A DNA stretch of 64,000 nucleotides from Aaosphaeria pasadenensis (GCA_022813625.1 JAKLMB010000006.1:930001-994000); one strand, 5' to 3'; positions 35,101 to 47,422 are shown, counted from the first letter of the stretch. Notes: generated by a model from the letters alone, not told the origin. Made by a program: numbers and translations.

Positions 35101-36711
35101 AATGAATGCTGTATTCATTGTCTTTCTTTTGCGCAGGGTTCTTTCTTTTTTCCTTCCAGAAAACTCTTATGGTAGGAGGCACATTTACAGGTTGAGTCAC
35201 AGCCGCAAGAAAAGAGAGAGAAGATCAAAACCACATCGATCGGATCCCTTCCGACGGTACTTGACCAACCTCTTTTCAGGGTCGTTCGAGGCACGCAGGC
35301 TGGCGGGGAGGTGATGCTAGAATGACGAAGTGGTAATTGGTTCCGTTTCGGAGTGTCATGTCCGCAATTGCCTTATCGCAACCCCTTAGCAACTCTTTGC
35401 CACAAAAGACCCAACCTACGGCGAAATAGGGAAAACAGTGTGAGTTAAGGCGATTCAACGGCCATGCTATTGGTCAGAAATCGGTACTGATAGCGATGGA
35501 GCACTTGGGGACTGGAAGCGTGACGCGGACCCATGCGATTGAATCGAAATACCTAATGCAAATGAATGGATGGGGTTGCTAGCCGTTCGGCATTAGATGA
35601 TGTCGTTGCCCCTCTAGAGAGAAATAGTTGCGAGTCTTCTTGCGACGTGTTATGTCTTTCTTTATGGGGGAAGTTTGTGTTCGAGACGAGAAAGCAACCA
35701 GGGGAGGGGGTGTGTCGTGGGTGGCGGTGGTGGTTCTCAAGGTAATTAATTCGTAAGATGGGCAAATGCAGTGTCCGCACGGAGTACCTGCAACAACTAT
35801 TACCTACGAACTGCGACGCTTCTGGAAGGAAAACAGAGCTTCCATTTCTTTTTTTGGGAGAAGAGAGGTGGCGGGACACACGAGCACGAGCATTCGATAA
35901 TTCCGGGTGTATGAACTTGGAGCACAAGCAACAGAAAGGTACGAGTTGACGAAAGGCAGGGGAATTGTCATCGTCGTCGTCGTTCTCGCCGTCGCCGGTA
36001 GCAACGACGGAATTGAACGCGAGGTACAAAAGTATGGGGCTGTGGGCGATGGGCGATGGCGATGCGATGGCGGTGTGTGTCCGTGTGCTAACTAGGGGTT
36101 ATTTTTCGATACAATACGCACCGGGACATACGTATTTGACGGAGAGGCAATAGGGCACTACGGCTAGGATGCCCTAACGTGGTGAAAGGGTAAATTTAGA
36201 TCCGGTGCGTGCCCCGTCGCCAGACAGGAATGTGACGATGCTATCCAGGAACAAAGCGGTCAAAGTCGGAAGAAGAATCATTGACACCACCGGAGGGGCT
36301 GAGCGAAGAGACAACCATTGCCGCTTCCAACCGTCGTGCGGACCATGTTTTGTTTTCAAAACAGGCCAGCAATGAGCATGAGTATTATTATGATTATGAT
36401 TATTGTTGTACCATGTGTTCTCTTCACATGTCTCAAGGCCCGTCTCGTTGGGGGGAGGGAGGCGTATTGAAACTGACATGTACAGTAAGCAAGGACTTAC
36501 GCGCGCGAGAGAAGAACAAGAATTAAGGAAGTAAAAGAAGGGGAACAAGCAGACGGAGAAAGGAACCGAGAAAGGAGAAAGGAGAAAGAAAGATTCAGTT
36601 GCCAGTAACCAGAGAGTTAGAAACACCCGATTACGAAATTATTGGTAGTCTGGACTTCTGGACTGCATCTTTTTTTATTCTTGACAGGTGGTTCGGGTAA
36701 TGTAAAAGTAG

Positions 36712-36738
36712 CGAGACAAGACGAGACGAGACGAGACA
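36712..36738 (+). repeat. GAGAC pentanucleotide repeat
   Basis: About five units of GAGAC or CGAGA with one imperfect unit, in gene-free DNA. Confidence 0.75.
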
Positions 36739-37465
36739 CAGACGCAGCACGCAGCACTCAGATTTCAGGTGCATAGATAGGATAGGTAGGTAACTAGGTA
36801 GGTTACGATGGGTGGAATTACTTACTACGGTAACTAGACATCAAAGTAGAGAGGAAAAGGAACATTGGGCACGTATGTATCACGATGTTGGGTGGGAGGA
36901 GCAGGCACAGGGAGAAAAGACGCAAAGGCGGCGGTCCAACAGCCGTAGCGCGGCGAGGACCTAAGGACCCTACGACGGCGGCGTCGGCGGCAGAAGACGC
37001 AGCTGGAAGATTTCGGTTTTGGAAATGGATGAATGGATGGACGGACGTATCGTGAGATGTAGTGGGTGAAGGGATGGCTGGATCGATGGGTGGACGGATC
37101 GATGGACATGGGATGGAATGGACGGGATGAGTGGGTGGTGCACCACCTGAGAGAAGAGTTTGGAGGTGAGTTGAGTTGACTTGAGTTGATTCAAGTTTCT
37201 AAATGATTGACTAAGTTTGAGGAATTAATTGTATTCTTTCCTTTCTTCTTCTCAACTATTTCCGATTTCTGTCTGGGGATCCCATCATCTGAGGGAATAT
37301 AATTCCCATATTCTCTTGGAAGGGCAGGGGTATGGTGGCAGTAGTGGTTTGATATTTGTCTATTTGCTTCTGGATAGTGAATTGGATTGGAGTTGTATTG
37401 GATGGATAGGGTGGAGGGATTGCGGGAATATGTTGATTGACCTGCATTTGCTTCTTCATCCCATG

Positions 37466-37550
37466 CTGTCCTGTCCTGTCCTGTCCTATCCCATCCCATC
37501 CTATCCTTCACCATACATCCCATCATACCATCCCATCCCATCGCCATCCC
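37466..37550 (+). repeat. CTGTC/CCATC pentanucleotide tract
   Basis: Four CTGTC units pass into CTATC and then repeated CCATC units, interrupted near 37505-37530. This suggests a minisatellite that mutated by base change as well as slippage. Confidence 0.8.
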
Positions 37551-38224
37551 ACGGATACAGTTCGGCGATGGTATCTTGGCTTGTTGGTCTGTTGGCTTTG
37601 CCTGGTCGCATGCTTCCAGGGCCGCCTGCCAGCCTAAAACCAAACGTTTATCTATCAACAGCACAAGCGCATACACGCCGTAGACTATGACACTACATTT
37701 CTCCGTACCGGTGCTGCTATTTACTACTACTACCGCCACTACTACTGTGTAATGTATTTGCTGTACCGTTCTGTATTCTGTGTTCTGCATTGTGTAGACG
37801 CCCACCCACCCCGCCACTGATCCGAGCACACCCCCCTCCACCCTCCCACTTCCCACAAGCCCCCCCAGTCTCACAGACTCAGTCTACTTGGTACCTTTTT
37901 CCTTACGAGTATACAGTGATTAGAATAGTTACAAGTAGTATCTCCTGTAATCATCTACTGTATTCACTGTATCTCCCCAATCCCAATAATCGCAATCCCA
38001 GTCCCACTCCCAGTCCCAAATCCCTAATTCCCTAGTTCCCTCAAGGTCCCTAGTTCCTTAGCTCTTCAGCGGCGCTCCCCCAGTCATCATCATACCCAAA
38101 GCTCTGCTCCCCTACCTCCTCCGTACTTCAACTTACTTAAATGCTTCGTGGCCCCGAATCTTTTTAATTACTCTTATCATATTCTAAAGCTTCCACATTT
38201 CCTCCATTCACGATTGTGTTTGTT

Positions 38225-38240
38225 TGCTTGCTTGCTTGCT
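38225..38240 (+). repeat. TGCT tetranucleotide repeat
   Basis: Four TGCT units in the pyrimidine-rich leader upstream of glutamine synthetase. Confidence 0.8.
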
Positions 38241-38446
38241 CGCCTGCACTCGCCCATTCCGTCTCGATACCTCTTACCTACGCCGCCTGATATCAACGAC
38301 AAGTCCACTATCTACCTTATCTCCACCAACACAACAACACCCTACCCTATATCTATCTGCTACTTTCCCCCAGTAGTCTTTGACAACTTCTTCAACAACA
38401 ACCACCCACCAAACCCAAATCACACATACACACATAAACCGTCAAC

Positions 38447-40854
38447 ATGTCGAGTTCAACGTCACAAATCATTTCCAACACTGCCAACGTAAGCCATGCT
38501 CGCACCTGTGCTCCCCTCCCCGATCCACTAAAATCCCAATGGATGGCAACGCTAACGTTCCTAATTTTACAGCTTGAGAAATACCTCAAACTACCCCAGC
38601 ATGGCAAGATCATGGCTGAGTACGTCTGGATTGACGGCTCCAACGGCATTCGATCGAAATCCAGGGTGAGTCTTTTTTATTCTCTACTATTTTTATTCTT
38701 GTCTCTCCGTCTCCCTTTCGCAATATCCCTCATACATGGATTGTCAAAACATCCTACGACAAACGAGGCGATCAAATATGGTCAGAGAGATAGGGCGCAG
38801 AGAGGGAGAGGGCATTGGACCTGCGGCGAGTATCACACAGCACAATTAGAGACCGGGGGGATGATTCGTTCCAGAATCAGTCCCCCCGTATCTAGCTTGT
38901 GCATGTGTATCTTTTATCAGGCCTTTGCACCTGCAGAATGACCCGCGCGTGGGGAAGAGAGGGAGAGAGGGGTGACAACATCGTCATCATCATCGATCAG
39001 ATCGGATTCGACTATCAAGGGGAGGGCAATTGGATCCTGCATTTCTTTGCACTCCATTGCCTGATTTGGCACCCCGCGATGCGATGCGATCCTGCTGCGA
39101 TAAGGGACCTTCTCTCCCTCCTGCAGGCGGGTGGCTTTTTGCTATGGGTACTGGACTGGATACGGGCATGGGTACGGGTATGGTGGAGCGCGAAGAGGCA
39201 GAGGCAGAGGCGAAGAAAGGCGAAGAGGGAATGGGCTAGTCCCAGAACCCCCTTCCCTTTCTACCCTTGAGTACCCTTTTGGCATTCAGCGCGCATTACC
39301 TGCCTAAGCCCAGCTCCCACTCCCACTCCCACTCCCACTGCCACTCCCACTTCCCAAGCACCAAGCCCGATTCTGCCCCTCCTAGTCCTCTCTCTCTCTC
39401 TCTTCCTTACCCTTCCCTCCCACCACTACTACCCCCACCAATCAACCAACCACAACATCGTCCCGTCACGCGAGTGCTTCGAGGAAACCTTCCCGAACAC
39501 ACCCACTGTGACGTCTCTCAATGGCGATCCCCGTTGCTTAGCATGCATGCATCATCCAACGCTTGCAACGACGTCAGAACGAGAGAAAAAGAAGAGAATA
39601 ACCATGATTCTCTTCCATTCTCCCGTCTCTACCCACTAGCACGCTTCTCGATCTGAACTACTCGTGCCTGTTGTCTTGCCTTACTTGGCTTAACTCATAG
39701 CATCATGATGCAGCAATGACTGACTCTGAATTCTACAGACTTTGAACAGCAAGCCCGAGAAGGTTGAGGATCTCCCCGAATGGAACTTCGATGGCTCGTC
39801 AACAGGCCAGGCGCCTGGTAACAACTCGGATGTCTACCTCCGCCCCGTTGCTTTCTACCCAGACCCCTTCCGCCTGGGCGACAACATCATCGTCATGACC
39901 GAGACCTGGGGTGCTGATGGCAAGCCCAACCCCTTCAACTTCCGCCACGACGCCGCCATCCTCATGGAGGCCCACGCAAAGCACGAGTTCTGGTTCGGTC
40001 TCGAGCAAGAATACACTCTCCTCGACATCGAGGGCTGGCCCTATGGCTGGCCCAAGAACGGATTCCCTGCCCCCCAGGGACCTTACTACTGTGGTGTCGG
40101 AACTGGCAAGGTTTTCTGCCGTGACATTGTTGAGGCTCATTACAAGGCGTGCTTGTACGCTGGACTCAACATCTCGGGAACCAACGCCGAGGTCATGCCT
40201 GCTCAGTGGGAATACCAAGTTGGTCCGTGCGATGGCATCTCCAGTAAGTTCTTTCCTTCCCTGCCCCTTCCCCTCAATTACCCGATGCGGCCCCGAGCCT
40301 CCGGCGAGACAATGACGCTAATAACGTAATGAATTACAGTGGGCGACCAGCTCTGGATCTCTCGTTTCTTCCTCCACCGTGTCGCTGAAGAGTTCGGTGT
40401 CAAGGTCACCTTCGCCCCCAAGCCCATCCCTGGTGACTGGAACGGCGCCGGCCTCCACACCAACGTCTCCACCAAGGAGACTCGTGCCGAGGGTGGCATG
40501 AAGGCCATCGAGGAGGCCATGGAGAAGCTCTCCAAGCGCCAGGCCGAGCACATGGCCGTCTACGGCGAGGACAACCAGCTCCGCATGACTGGCAAGCACG
40601 AGACTTCTTCCTTCGACAAGTTCACCTGGGGTGTTGCCAACCGTGGCTCCTCCGTCCGCGTGCCTCGCTCCGTCGCCGCCGAGGGCAAGGGATACTTCGA
40701 GGACCGTCGTCCTGCCTCCAACGGCTGCCCGTACCAGATCACCGGCATAGTCGTCGAGACCCTCTGCGGAAAGGTCGAGGGTGCCGACATCGTCTCTGCC
40801 CTCAAGAGGGCCGACCCCGATGTTGAGCTCGCCGCTCCCGCTGAGAAGGCGTAG
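38447..40854 (+). CDS. glutamine synthetase, eukaryotic type II
   Basis: Catalyses ATP-dependent glutamine formation from glutamate and ammonium in the cytosol. Four exons (38447-38488, 38573-38665, 39739-40243, 40340-40854) give 384 residues, slightly longer than the common 355-360. Landmarks are the beta-Grasp start (LEKYLKLPQHGK, AEYVWIDG), WNFDGSSTGQA, the metal-binding region EFWFGLEQEYTLLD, the PYYCGVGTG loop, NAEVMPAQWEYQVGPC, the ATP-site region GDWNGAGLHTNVSTK and the substrate loop HETSSFDKF with NRGSS. The extra length is a C-terminal tail (DPDVELAAPAEKA). The codon bias is strong (mostly C-ending), as in highly expressed genes. Intron 2 is 1073 nt, over ten times the local norm. 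Exon joins conserve the family sequence exactly. Confidence 0.95.
38666..39738 (+). other. 1073-nt intron of glutamine synthetase
   Basis: This stretch lies between the codons for KSR and TLNSKP, with a GTGAGT donor and a TTCTACAG acceptor. It contains no believable open frame. It holds CCCACT hexamer repeats (39314-39350) and a CT run (39386-39404). Its size suggests regulatory content or an alternative promoter; see findings. Confidence 0.8.
39314..39350 (+). repeat. CCCACT hexanucleotide repeat in intron
   Basis: About six CCCACT-type units (one has GCCACT) inside the long glutamine synthetase intron, followed at 39386-39404 by a CT run. Confidence 0.8.
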
Positions 40855-42741
40855 ATGATGAAGTTGTCGTTTTATTCTTTCCTTGTGCCCACTTAGACTT
40901 GCACACATGATATCACGCCGGCATGGCTCAATTTTTTGTTATCCTTCTTCTCATTCAGTGAATGACCTTGACCCCACTGGTCTTTCATCCATTTATACGA
41001 CACCACCTCACACATATCATACAATCACAATCACACAACCCTTCTTTTAATTCGAGTTCCCATGGGCCCGCCGGAAAGGTCACATCCTGGTTTGAGCCCT
41101 GGGGTACACACAAAGTAGCACGGTTAGGAGTTCGACCCCTTTTTTCGATTATTTTATATGCAGGGCCCTTTAGGAATGGGATCAATTGACGAAGACATGT
41201 AATCTTAGAGTATGGAGGAAGAGGAGGAGCATAGAGCACGGAAAGAGGAGCTTTAGCAGAGAAGATGAAAAGATCATCCCCTTTTTCCACCTTTCAAACC
41301 AACGTTCACCTTGAATCATGAGTGATTGATGCATGCTTGTGAGGTCTAAAGAGTCCCAAGAGAATTGATGAATACTTCTTACTTAATCGTTCATATTGGC
41401 TCAAGTACGGTGACGGAATAGGAAGTACTTCATGCACACCATACCTCGTATCAAAGAACGCACTCCCAGAGAGTATTGACTCATCAACACGCCCTTTCCT
41501 CCATCAATTGATCACGAAAAGGAAAACTCTGTTTAACAATCGCTTGAAATAAAAAAAACTTTAAAAAAGTATGACCCATCACAAGCCCTGTGTGCCAACA
41601 GCCCCACCCCTCCTCCTTCTTCCCGTCCGTCTCCCCGCAAAATGACTACCTACTTAGGTACCTTATTTATTTCCCTCACTACCACCGGCGCGCCGATCTC
41701 GGCATCACGCAAGGGGAGAGGAATTGATGGCCCCGGTGATATTGTACATACGGATTGCATGTTTGTATGCTTGGCTCTTCTTTTCTCGTTGTAATGTATT
41801 GTATTATTGTACGAAGTCCGAGGAGGAGTAGGAGTATGTGGGAAAGAAGGAACCCCTGGATGTACTGCATATGCATAACCGTAGGTTTAGATTGGGGATT
41901 AGTCAATGTCAATTGATGGGTTTGAAGAGTGTGTATGCTTCTTTCTCGTTTCCCCCGTCCCCAAGAGACACAGACAGAGGGAGAAATGAGACGTAGGTAG
42001 GAAGGTAGGCATATAGAGATGAAGTGAAATGTTGAGTAGACAAAACTCTTCTTCCGTTTTGTCTACTGGTTTTTGCAGCGGGTTACGTCTTCTTCTTGTC
42101 GTTGGTTGGGTGGAGGAGGTTGAATGGATGTTGTGTTGATGCGAGTTTTGATGGTCAATTCGACTTTGAGATGTCTCACAAACAAGCAAAAAAGTATAAC
42201 TATATGCAGACATTATCATCTCAGTGAACGTGCTAGGTATGCTGAAGGTTCTACGTCCGAAATACCCTCTTTCCCACCCTTCCCCGCCGATAATGCCATG
42301 GAATAGAAGAAGATATTGGCGTGGTGTGTGATCTGCACCCAGCGGTCTTTCCTATGCCATTCGAGATGTTTAGAGTAGTAGTGAGTGGTGGGTTCGAAGG
42401 GAGCTATGAGTTGAATTGCGTTGGTGGATAATTTTGGTAGTGGATGTGCATGTTCAGTCTCGAAACCTGTGAAATGGTAGGTGAACAGTCTAATGTCCAA
42501 AACCTTGACGGGAGGGTCTTTTGATTTGGTGAGACATGTCAATCTTATAGCAGAATCATAGCAATTCGGTTACAAGGATGGACTTATCAGCGTCCAATAT
42601 CTCACGCGGGCAGATAAGAGAAGACTTGAAATGTTGCGGATGGTCATGATCAGTGGAGTCGTATTGGTTACATCCAGTATCCTACATATGCTACAACAGA
42701 GTCTTTTTCGTATGTGCAGGTTCCAACGTTCATGGATAGAT
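40855..42741. other. intergenic region
   Basis: The 3' flanks of glutamine synthetase and the Mgr3-like gene, which converge. A minus frame at 42216-42542 reads HYYSKHLEWHRKDRW but begins at TTG and has no partner exon. No gene called. Confidence 0.45.
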
Positions 42742-44232
42742 TCATGCAGCCTTCTCTAGAGCCTTGAGTCTCTGAAGCCCAGCCTTAGCATTCACCCGCC
42801 CCTCTTCGAAACCGATCGCCTTCGCCAACGAGGCAGCCTCGTCGTACCTCTGGCGCGCCTCCTTGATCCTTCCCTCCATCTCGAAGAACTCGCCCAAGTT
42901 ATGAGTCGCGACGGTACATCCAACGTCACACTCTTCATTGCGATCGGGAGGCGCGATCATAGATGCGCGCTCAATAGCTTTAGTGGCCCATTGCCGCGCT
43001 TGGTCCACAAGAGCTGAGCGAGGCGTCGGAGGAGTATTGGGGAACGAGTCTGCGGTTGGCGGGGCGCTTGATGCCGGCGGTGGCGTTTGTTGAGCGAGAC
43101 ATGTGGAGATGTTGTTCACTTTTGTGAGTCGCGGTCAGTCTATATGTTCATGCAAGGGAGGGACGGGATGAGACTCACTCAGTACGACGCCATGGCAAGA
43201 AGTGGGCGGACACAGCGCCAAAGCCTGGAGGAACAGCGGAGTCGCCAGATAATGCGAGTCGAACTTCTCGTAGTGGTTTCCGAGGGCTGCAGCGATCGAG
43301 TCAGTACGTACTGTCCGCCATATCGGGGGAAATGGGTTCCACAGAGATCAACGGTAAGGAAACCGAGTCGACGAACCTTCCATCGTGCCCCCGACCTCCT
43401 CATCGGTCATGAAATCGCCCTCGCCTTCCTTGACGCCTTCGTTCCTCCGCCGCGTGGTTTCTCTCAGAACGGTTTCCACAGCTTCCACTAGTCGCTTTTC
43501 TGCATCATCGGGCTGGTTCATGTACTTGCTGTCGTAGAGCTCGGCCAGCTTGACATTGAGCTGCACGGTGACCTTCAGTATCCGCGATCTGTTCCCATTG
43601 GTCCAATGCTTGTCGCTGAACTCGTCGATCCAGCGGTTGCAGTCCACGCGCATGATCTCAAGCACGTCGCACGCCAGCGGGAAATGCCCAGCCTGCTCGA
43701 ACAGGTTGCTGATCGCATACTTGACGCCCAGTATCTCCGGCCCGAAGGGATCCATCCCATGCTCGTTCGCGAGGGCCAGCGCCTGGCGGAAATACTTGTT
43801 CGCCTCTTTCAGGTCGATGTTCTTCCCTCGGCTGTAGAAGATGGCGCGGCGCAGCTTCTTCGCGACGGGTTCGGGGAAGTTGTGGTAGGGCTTGATGATG
43901 ATGTTTTGGTAGTACCAGGGTACGTAGATGATGGCGCCGGTGGCTACGAGAAGGACGCTGTTGGAGAGTTAGAGAATGTAGACTTGGAGGAAGGAACAGG
44001 ATTTTGAATCGTCGTACCAGCCTAATGCGAATGGAAACAGTATAGGGCTCCTATTGTATTGCTCCTTGAACTGTCGCGCGAGTGTACTCGCAGGTCGCTT
44101 GGAGCATTGCTGCTGGAGCGGTCTCCATGTCCGTGATGGGATCTTCGTGAACGTAGCGACTTGAGGTTGAGTCTCGCACTGTACGACACGGCTGAGGCGA
44201 GGAAGCGCCCGAGGTACGGCGCGGGAGAACAT
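42742..44232 (-). CDS. mitochondrial TPR protein, Mgr3-like
   Basis: Four exons (44232-44018, 43957-43377, 43286-43179, 43118-42742) encode 426 residues. The N-terminus is a classic mitochondrial presequence: MFSRAVPRALPRLSRVVQ, Arg-rich and without acids. A transmembrane helix created across the first splice follows (FPFALGCVLLVATGAIIYVPWYY, about 64-86, named here in outline). The rest is TPR helices: AKKLRRAIFYSRGKN, ANKYFRQALALANEHGMDPF, LFLQALALCPP, and a final pair near the C-terminus (ARQRYDEAASLAKAIG). This matches Mgr3, which with Mgr1 delivers substrates to the i-AAA protease Yme1 in the inner membrane. The ATG at 44232 gives the presequence; the frame continues upstream without an ATG. 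It is divergent from the SRAP gene. Confidence 0.82.
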
Positions 44233-44546
44233 GAGCTGTACCGTGTCGCTCAATTGGCTTGCCAAAGGAGCAGATGAGGGAGTGGGGTGTGCTCGATATG
44301 TGGCGATTGAAGAAATTAAGCTAATGGGAAGATAACGGTTGGAGATGGGATGGAAGAATGGTCAAGGCGCATAAGGCTGAAAGCTTAGACACCTTTTCAT
44401 GACGTTGTTCGACTGCCGGCCAATCAACTTGCCCCGCGGCCGCCTGGAAGCTCTCTCCCACGAAGCTGAACTCCCTTGGACTCAGACTCAGACTCAGACA
44501 CAACCAAAACCATTTACAGAACAATGCAGCACTGAACGACGTCAGA
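44233..44546. promoter_or_regulatory. bidirectional promoter, Mgr3-like and SRAP genes
   Basis: Only 314 bp separate the two divergent start codons. A GACTCA hexamer repeat (44478-44500) lies in the leader of the SRAP gene. Confidence 0.55.
44478..44500 (+). repeat. GACTCA hexanucleotide repeat
   Basis: Four GACTCA-like units, 47-70 bp upstream of the SRAP start. Note that TGACTCA-like words can also be bZIP sites; here the flanking repeats make slippage the simpler explanation. Confidence 0.7.
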
Positions 44547-46225
44547 ATGTGTGGCAGGTACGCCTTGTTCTCGGTAATTGAAACATCTCATCCGTTGCCG
44601 GATTCGAATACTGACCAAGTCCAGCGACCGGGAGAGGTACGGCAGCGTCTTCGAGAGTCGCACATGCCAGTAGACGAAGCTCCCGACGACGATGCAGTTC
44701 GACAAACATACAATTTTGCCCCAGGATATCATGGACTCGTATACCGCGCAGACGGTCCCGATCATGGTGGTAGCTACGCTGCAGAGAAACGTGGCGAACC
44801 CAACGAGACGAGCAAGAGCGGCGAGTCCGAGCAGGTGTCTTCCTCGCGGGAGAAGCTCGATGATACCAGGTACATGTTGCAGAGCATGAAATGGGGTATG
44901 TCACTCTGAGTCAGAGAGATCTGCACGGCATGATAGGATTGCCATGTTGACAGACAATGTCACGCAGGCCTAATTCCCTTCTGGACGAAGCGCAATCCCG
45001 ACTACGGATCCATGATGAAAACAATCAATTGTCGCGACGACTCTCTCTACGACGACCGTGGCATGTGGACGAGCATGAAGAAGAAAAAGCGATGCATCGT
45101 CATTGCCGAGGGCTTCTACGAGTGGTTGAAGAAGAACAACGGCAAAGAAAAGATCCCCCACTTCACCAGGCGCAAGGACGGCCAACTCATGTGCTTCGCA
45201 GGGTTGTGGGACTGCGTCAAATATGATGGTGAGTTTTCCAAGACAACTCATTGCATTTGGTGTGCGGCTCCCGTGCCGTGCACCTTCCTCTGGACCGAAC
45301 GTGATTGTAACACAAGCGTGCCCGGGTTTCTCACTGCCTTGCCACGTTTCGATGTGTCTCGCAGAATGTCTTGTGTCTCCTGGCAGTCACATCGGCTGAC
45401 AGGCGAGTAGATAGTGACGAGAAGCATTACACGTATACAATCATCACGACCGATTCGAACAGCCAACTCAAGTTCTTACACGACCGCATGCCCGGTATGT
45501 ACATACATATATAGATAGTCCCACGCTCTGTCCAATCAGGATCCGTCTCCCACCACCCGCAGAAGAAACTGACTCTGACAGTGATCCTCGAAAACGGGTC
45601 GGAAGCGCTTCGAACATGGCTGGATCCTAAGCGCGACGAATGGAGCAAAGACCTACAGAGCCTGCTCAAGCCGTTCGAGGGGGAGCTAGAATGCTACCCT
45701 GTAAGCAAGGACGTTGGCAAGGTCGGCAACAATTCGCCAACGTTCATCGTGCCTATTGATAGCAAAGAGAACAAGAATAACATTGCCAATTTCTTTGTTA
45801 ACCAACGAAAGGCCGCCAAGGCGAAGACCGATAGCGACGCAATGGGAAAACCTGCAGACACTCTGAAGGAGGAGCCAGAGAGCAAAGGAATCAAAGTGGA
45901 ACACGACGTCAATGAGACCCGTGAAACGACCAACCGAGTAGAAGGTACCGAAGACAATGCGCCACTGCCAGTTCCAGCGCAGTCGAGAGGTATCAAACGG
46001 GAGCGCAGCGAAGGTGGTGATGGCGATGGTGACACAGCAGACCGTGTACCCCAACAGAAGCTGAAGGGGTGGAGCGCATCCCCACAGAAGAGTGCCGCGA
46101 GGTCACCTGTCAAGAAGGCAAAGACCAGGAGCGCGACGAGCAATTCCAACGCAGCGGCAGCGAAGGGCAGTCCGGTTAAGGGAGATGGCACTCGAAAGAT
46201 CACGTCGTTCTTCAGCAACAAGTGA
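44547..46225 (+). CDS. SRAP-domain DNA-protein crosslink protein, HMCES/YedK family
   Basis: Five exons (44547-44573, 44625-44895, 44968-45228, 45411-45494, 45582-46225) encode 428 residues. The family start MCGRYA provides Cys2, which after loss of the initiator Met forms a thiazolidine with abasic DNA. Other active-site residues are Asn39 (YNFAPG), Glu147 (EGFYEW) and His210 (LHDRMP). The core also has MKWGLIPFWTK and MKTINCRDDSL across the third exon. SRAP proteins shield abasic sites in single-stranded DNA at replication forks. Beyond about residue 285 the tail is Lys/Ser-rich and disordered. It ends in KITSFFSNK, which resembles a PCNA-interacting (PIP) box. The 27-nt first exon was set by joining SRPGEVRQRL to the MCGR block. 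Confidence 0.92.
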
Positions 46226-46935
46226 AGTGGGCGGGTGAACCGGAAGTTTGGGCTCGGAGAAGGCGATGACTAGTCATCATGTGGTTGGATTTTGCTGCGC
46301 CGATATAAGGTCAAGCAGGTCGATATGCCTTTGGATCTAGGGTATCTATTATTGCGCGCAGGACGAGCCGACGAGGGACAGCGGTGAGGCGAAGGAAGGT
46401 CCCGGTTTAGGCTGCGCGCAATAGCAGATCAGGCGAATGTGATTCGCAGACTGAGCGGTACAAGCGTGGTGAGCGCGACGTGACGAGTCGGGCATGCATG
46501 GCATGATGGCTGGTGCCAAAGCCAGCGTATTGAGATGCCTTGCTGGAGCCAGGATGGCTGCAGCTCTGGCCGGATTGACCCTCTACGAAGAGGTCCATTG
46601 TACATGCACAGCAGCATGGGCCGAGGGACGATGGGCAGTATTGCGTGATGCTGGGGAAATTCTTCCCTGTGACGGTGTAGAAGCAAAAAGGGCAACCGCA
46701 GCGCGCGCCAAAGGGCCATGCACACCATTCGAGTACGACACACAGTACGGAGTACTCTCTGTATACGGAGCAGAGCATCGCTCTACCTACATCAGACACG
46801 GTGCGTCCACCTGCGGGTCGTTTGTAACGCACAACAGCAATGAGCTGCAAGCGAATGGTACGTGCATTGGTGTGGAAATGTCAGCGCGCGGCACGACCAA
46901 CCGAGGACGCGAGTTCGTATTGGAGGACTTGAAGT

Positions 46936-46953
46936 GTACGGAGTCCTCCGTAC
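46936..46953. repeat. short perfect inverted repeat
   Basis: GTACGGAG and CTCCGTAC face each other across a 2-bp TC spacer. This could form a small hairpin and contains the recurrent TACGGAG word. Confidence 0.85.
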
Positions 46954-47422
46954 TTTATATTTTGTGTTTGATATTTACATGTGGATGTGCACGGGATGGA
47001 GTATAGGTGGATATGCGGGTACGAGGCGTGAGGTGTGAAGCATCGGTTAAGCATTCGAGATCCAAAGCGAGAGCCGAGTGTATTCCATGTACGAGAGCAA
47101 AAAAAGGCGGGGAAACCATTTGACAAAATCGAACAGTTTGTGTTCCCGTTTGGTGATACAAAACCAAAATCCATGCTTGCCATTTACCATGTCAAGCTAA
47201 CGGTCCTACTGCTAGCAATGTTAAAAGAAGCATGTGGGTATTACGGAGTACACGCCTCAATCTAATCAAACAAACGTCCTGGAACGGACGGATAGACGGG
47301 TATAGCCGTTGCATCTCGATCTGGGGAGTTTTGATCAAGTAAAACAAAATCTCTCTTGAGAGTAACCGAAATGAAGCACAAGCAAGCAAAGGAACAGGAA
47401 TAAATGAGAATGGACATACGAC

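Larger units (their letters stand above)
35101..38446. other. upstream region of glutamine synthetase
   Basis: No gene recognised over 3.3 kb. It contains GAGAC repeats (36712-36738), a CTGTC/CCATC tract (37466-37550), ACTACT repeats near 37726-37746 and GCTT repeats (38225-38240). The last 650 bp before the glutamine synthetase ATG are C/T-rich, as expected for a long, highly transcribed leader. The long minus frame at 37191-37874 is built on the simple repeats and is not believable. Confidence 0.45.

Noticed and set aside
37191..37874. A 227-codon minus-strand frame
   Set aside because: It is built on the CTGTC/CCATC repeat tract, with repeated GWDG/DRTG-like residues. No domain is visible.
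45694..46221. A 175-codon minus-strand frame
   Set aside because: It is antisense to the last SRAP exon, whose plus-strand reading is spliced to a complete SRAP core.
46407..47006. Overlapping plus and minus frames of 147-170 codons
   Set aside because: Two antiparallel frames over the same bases without family features point to base composition rather than genes.
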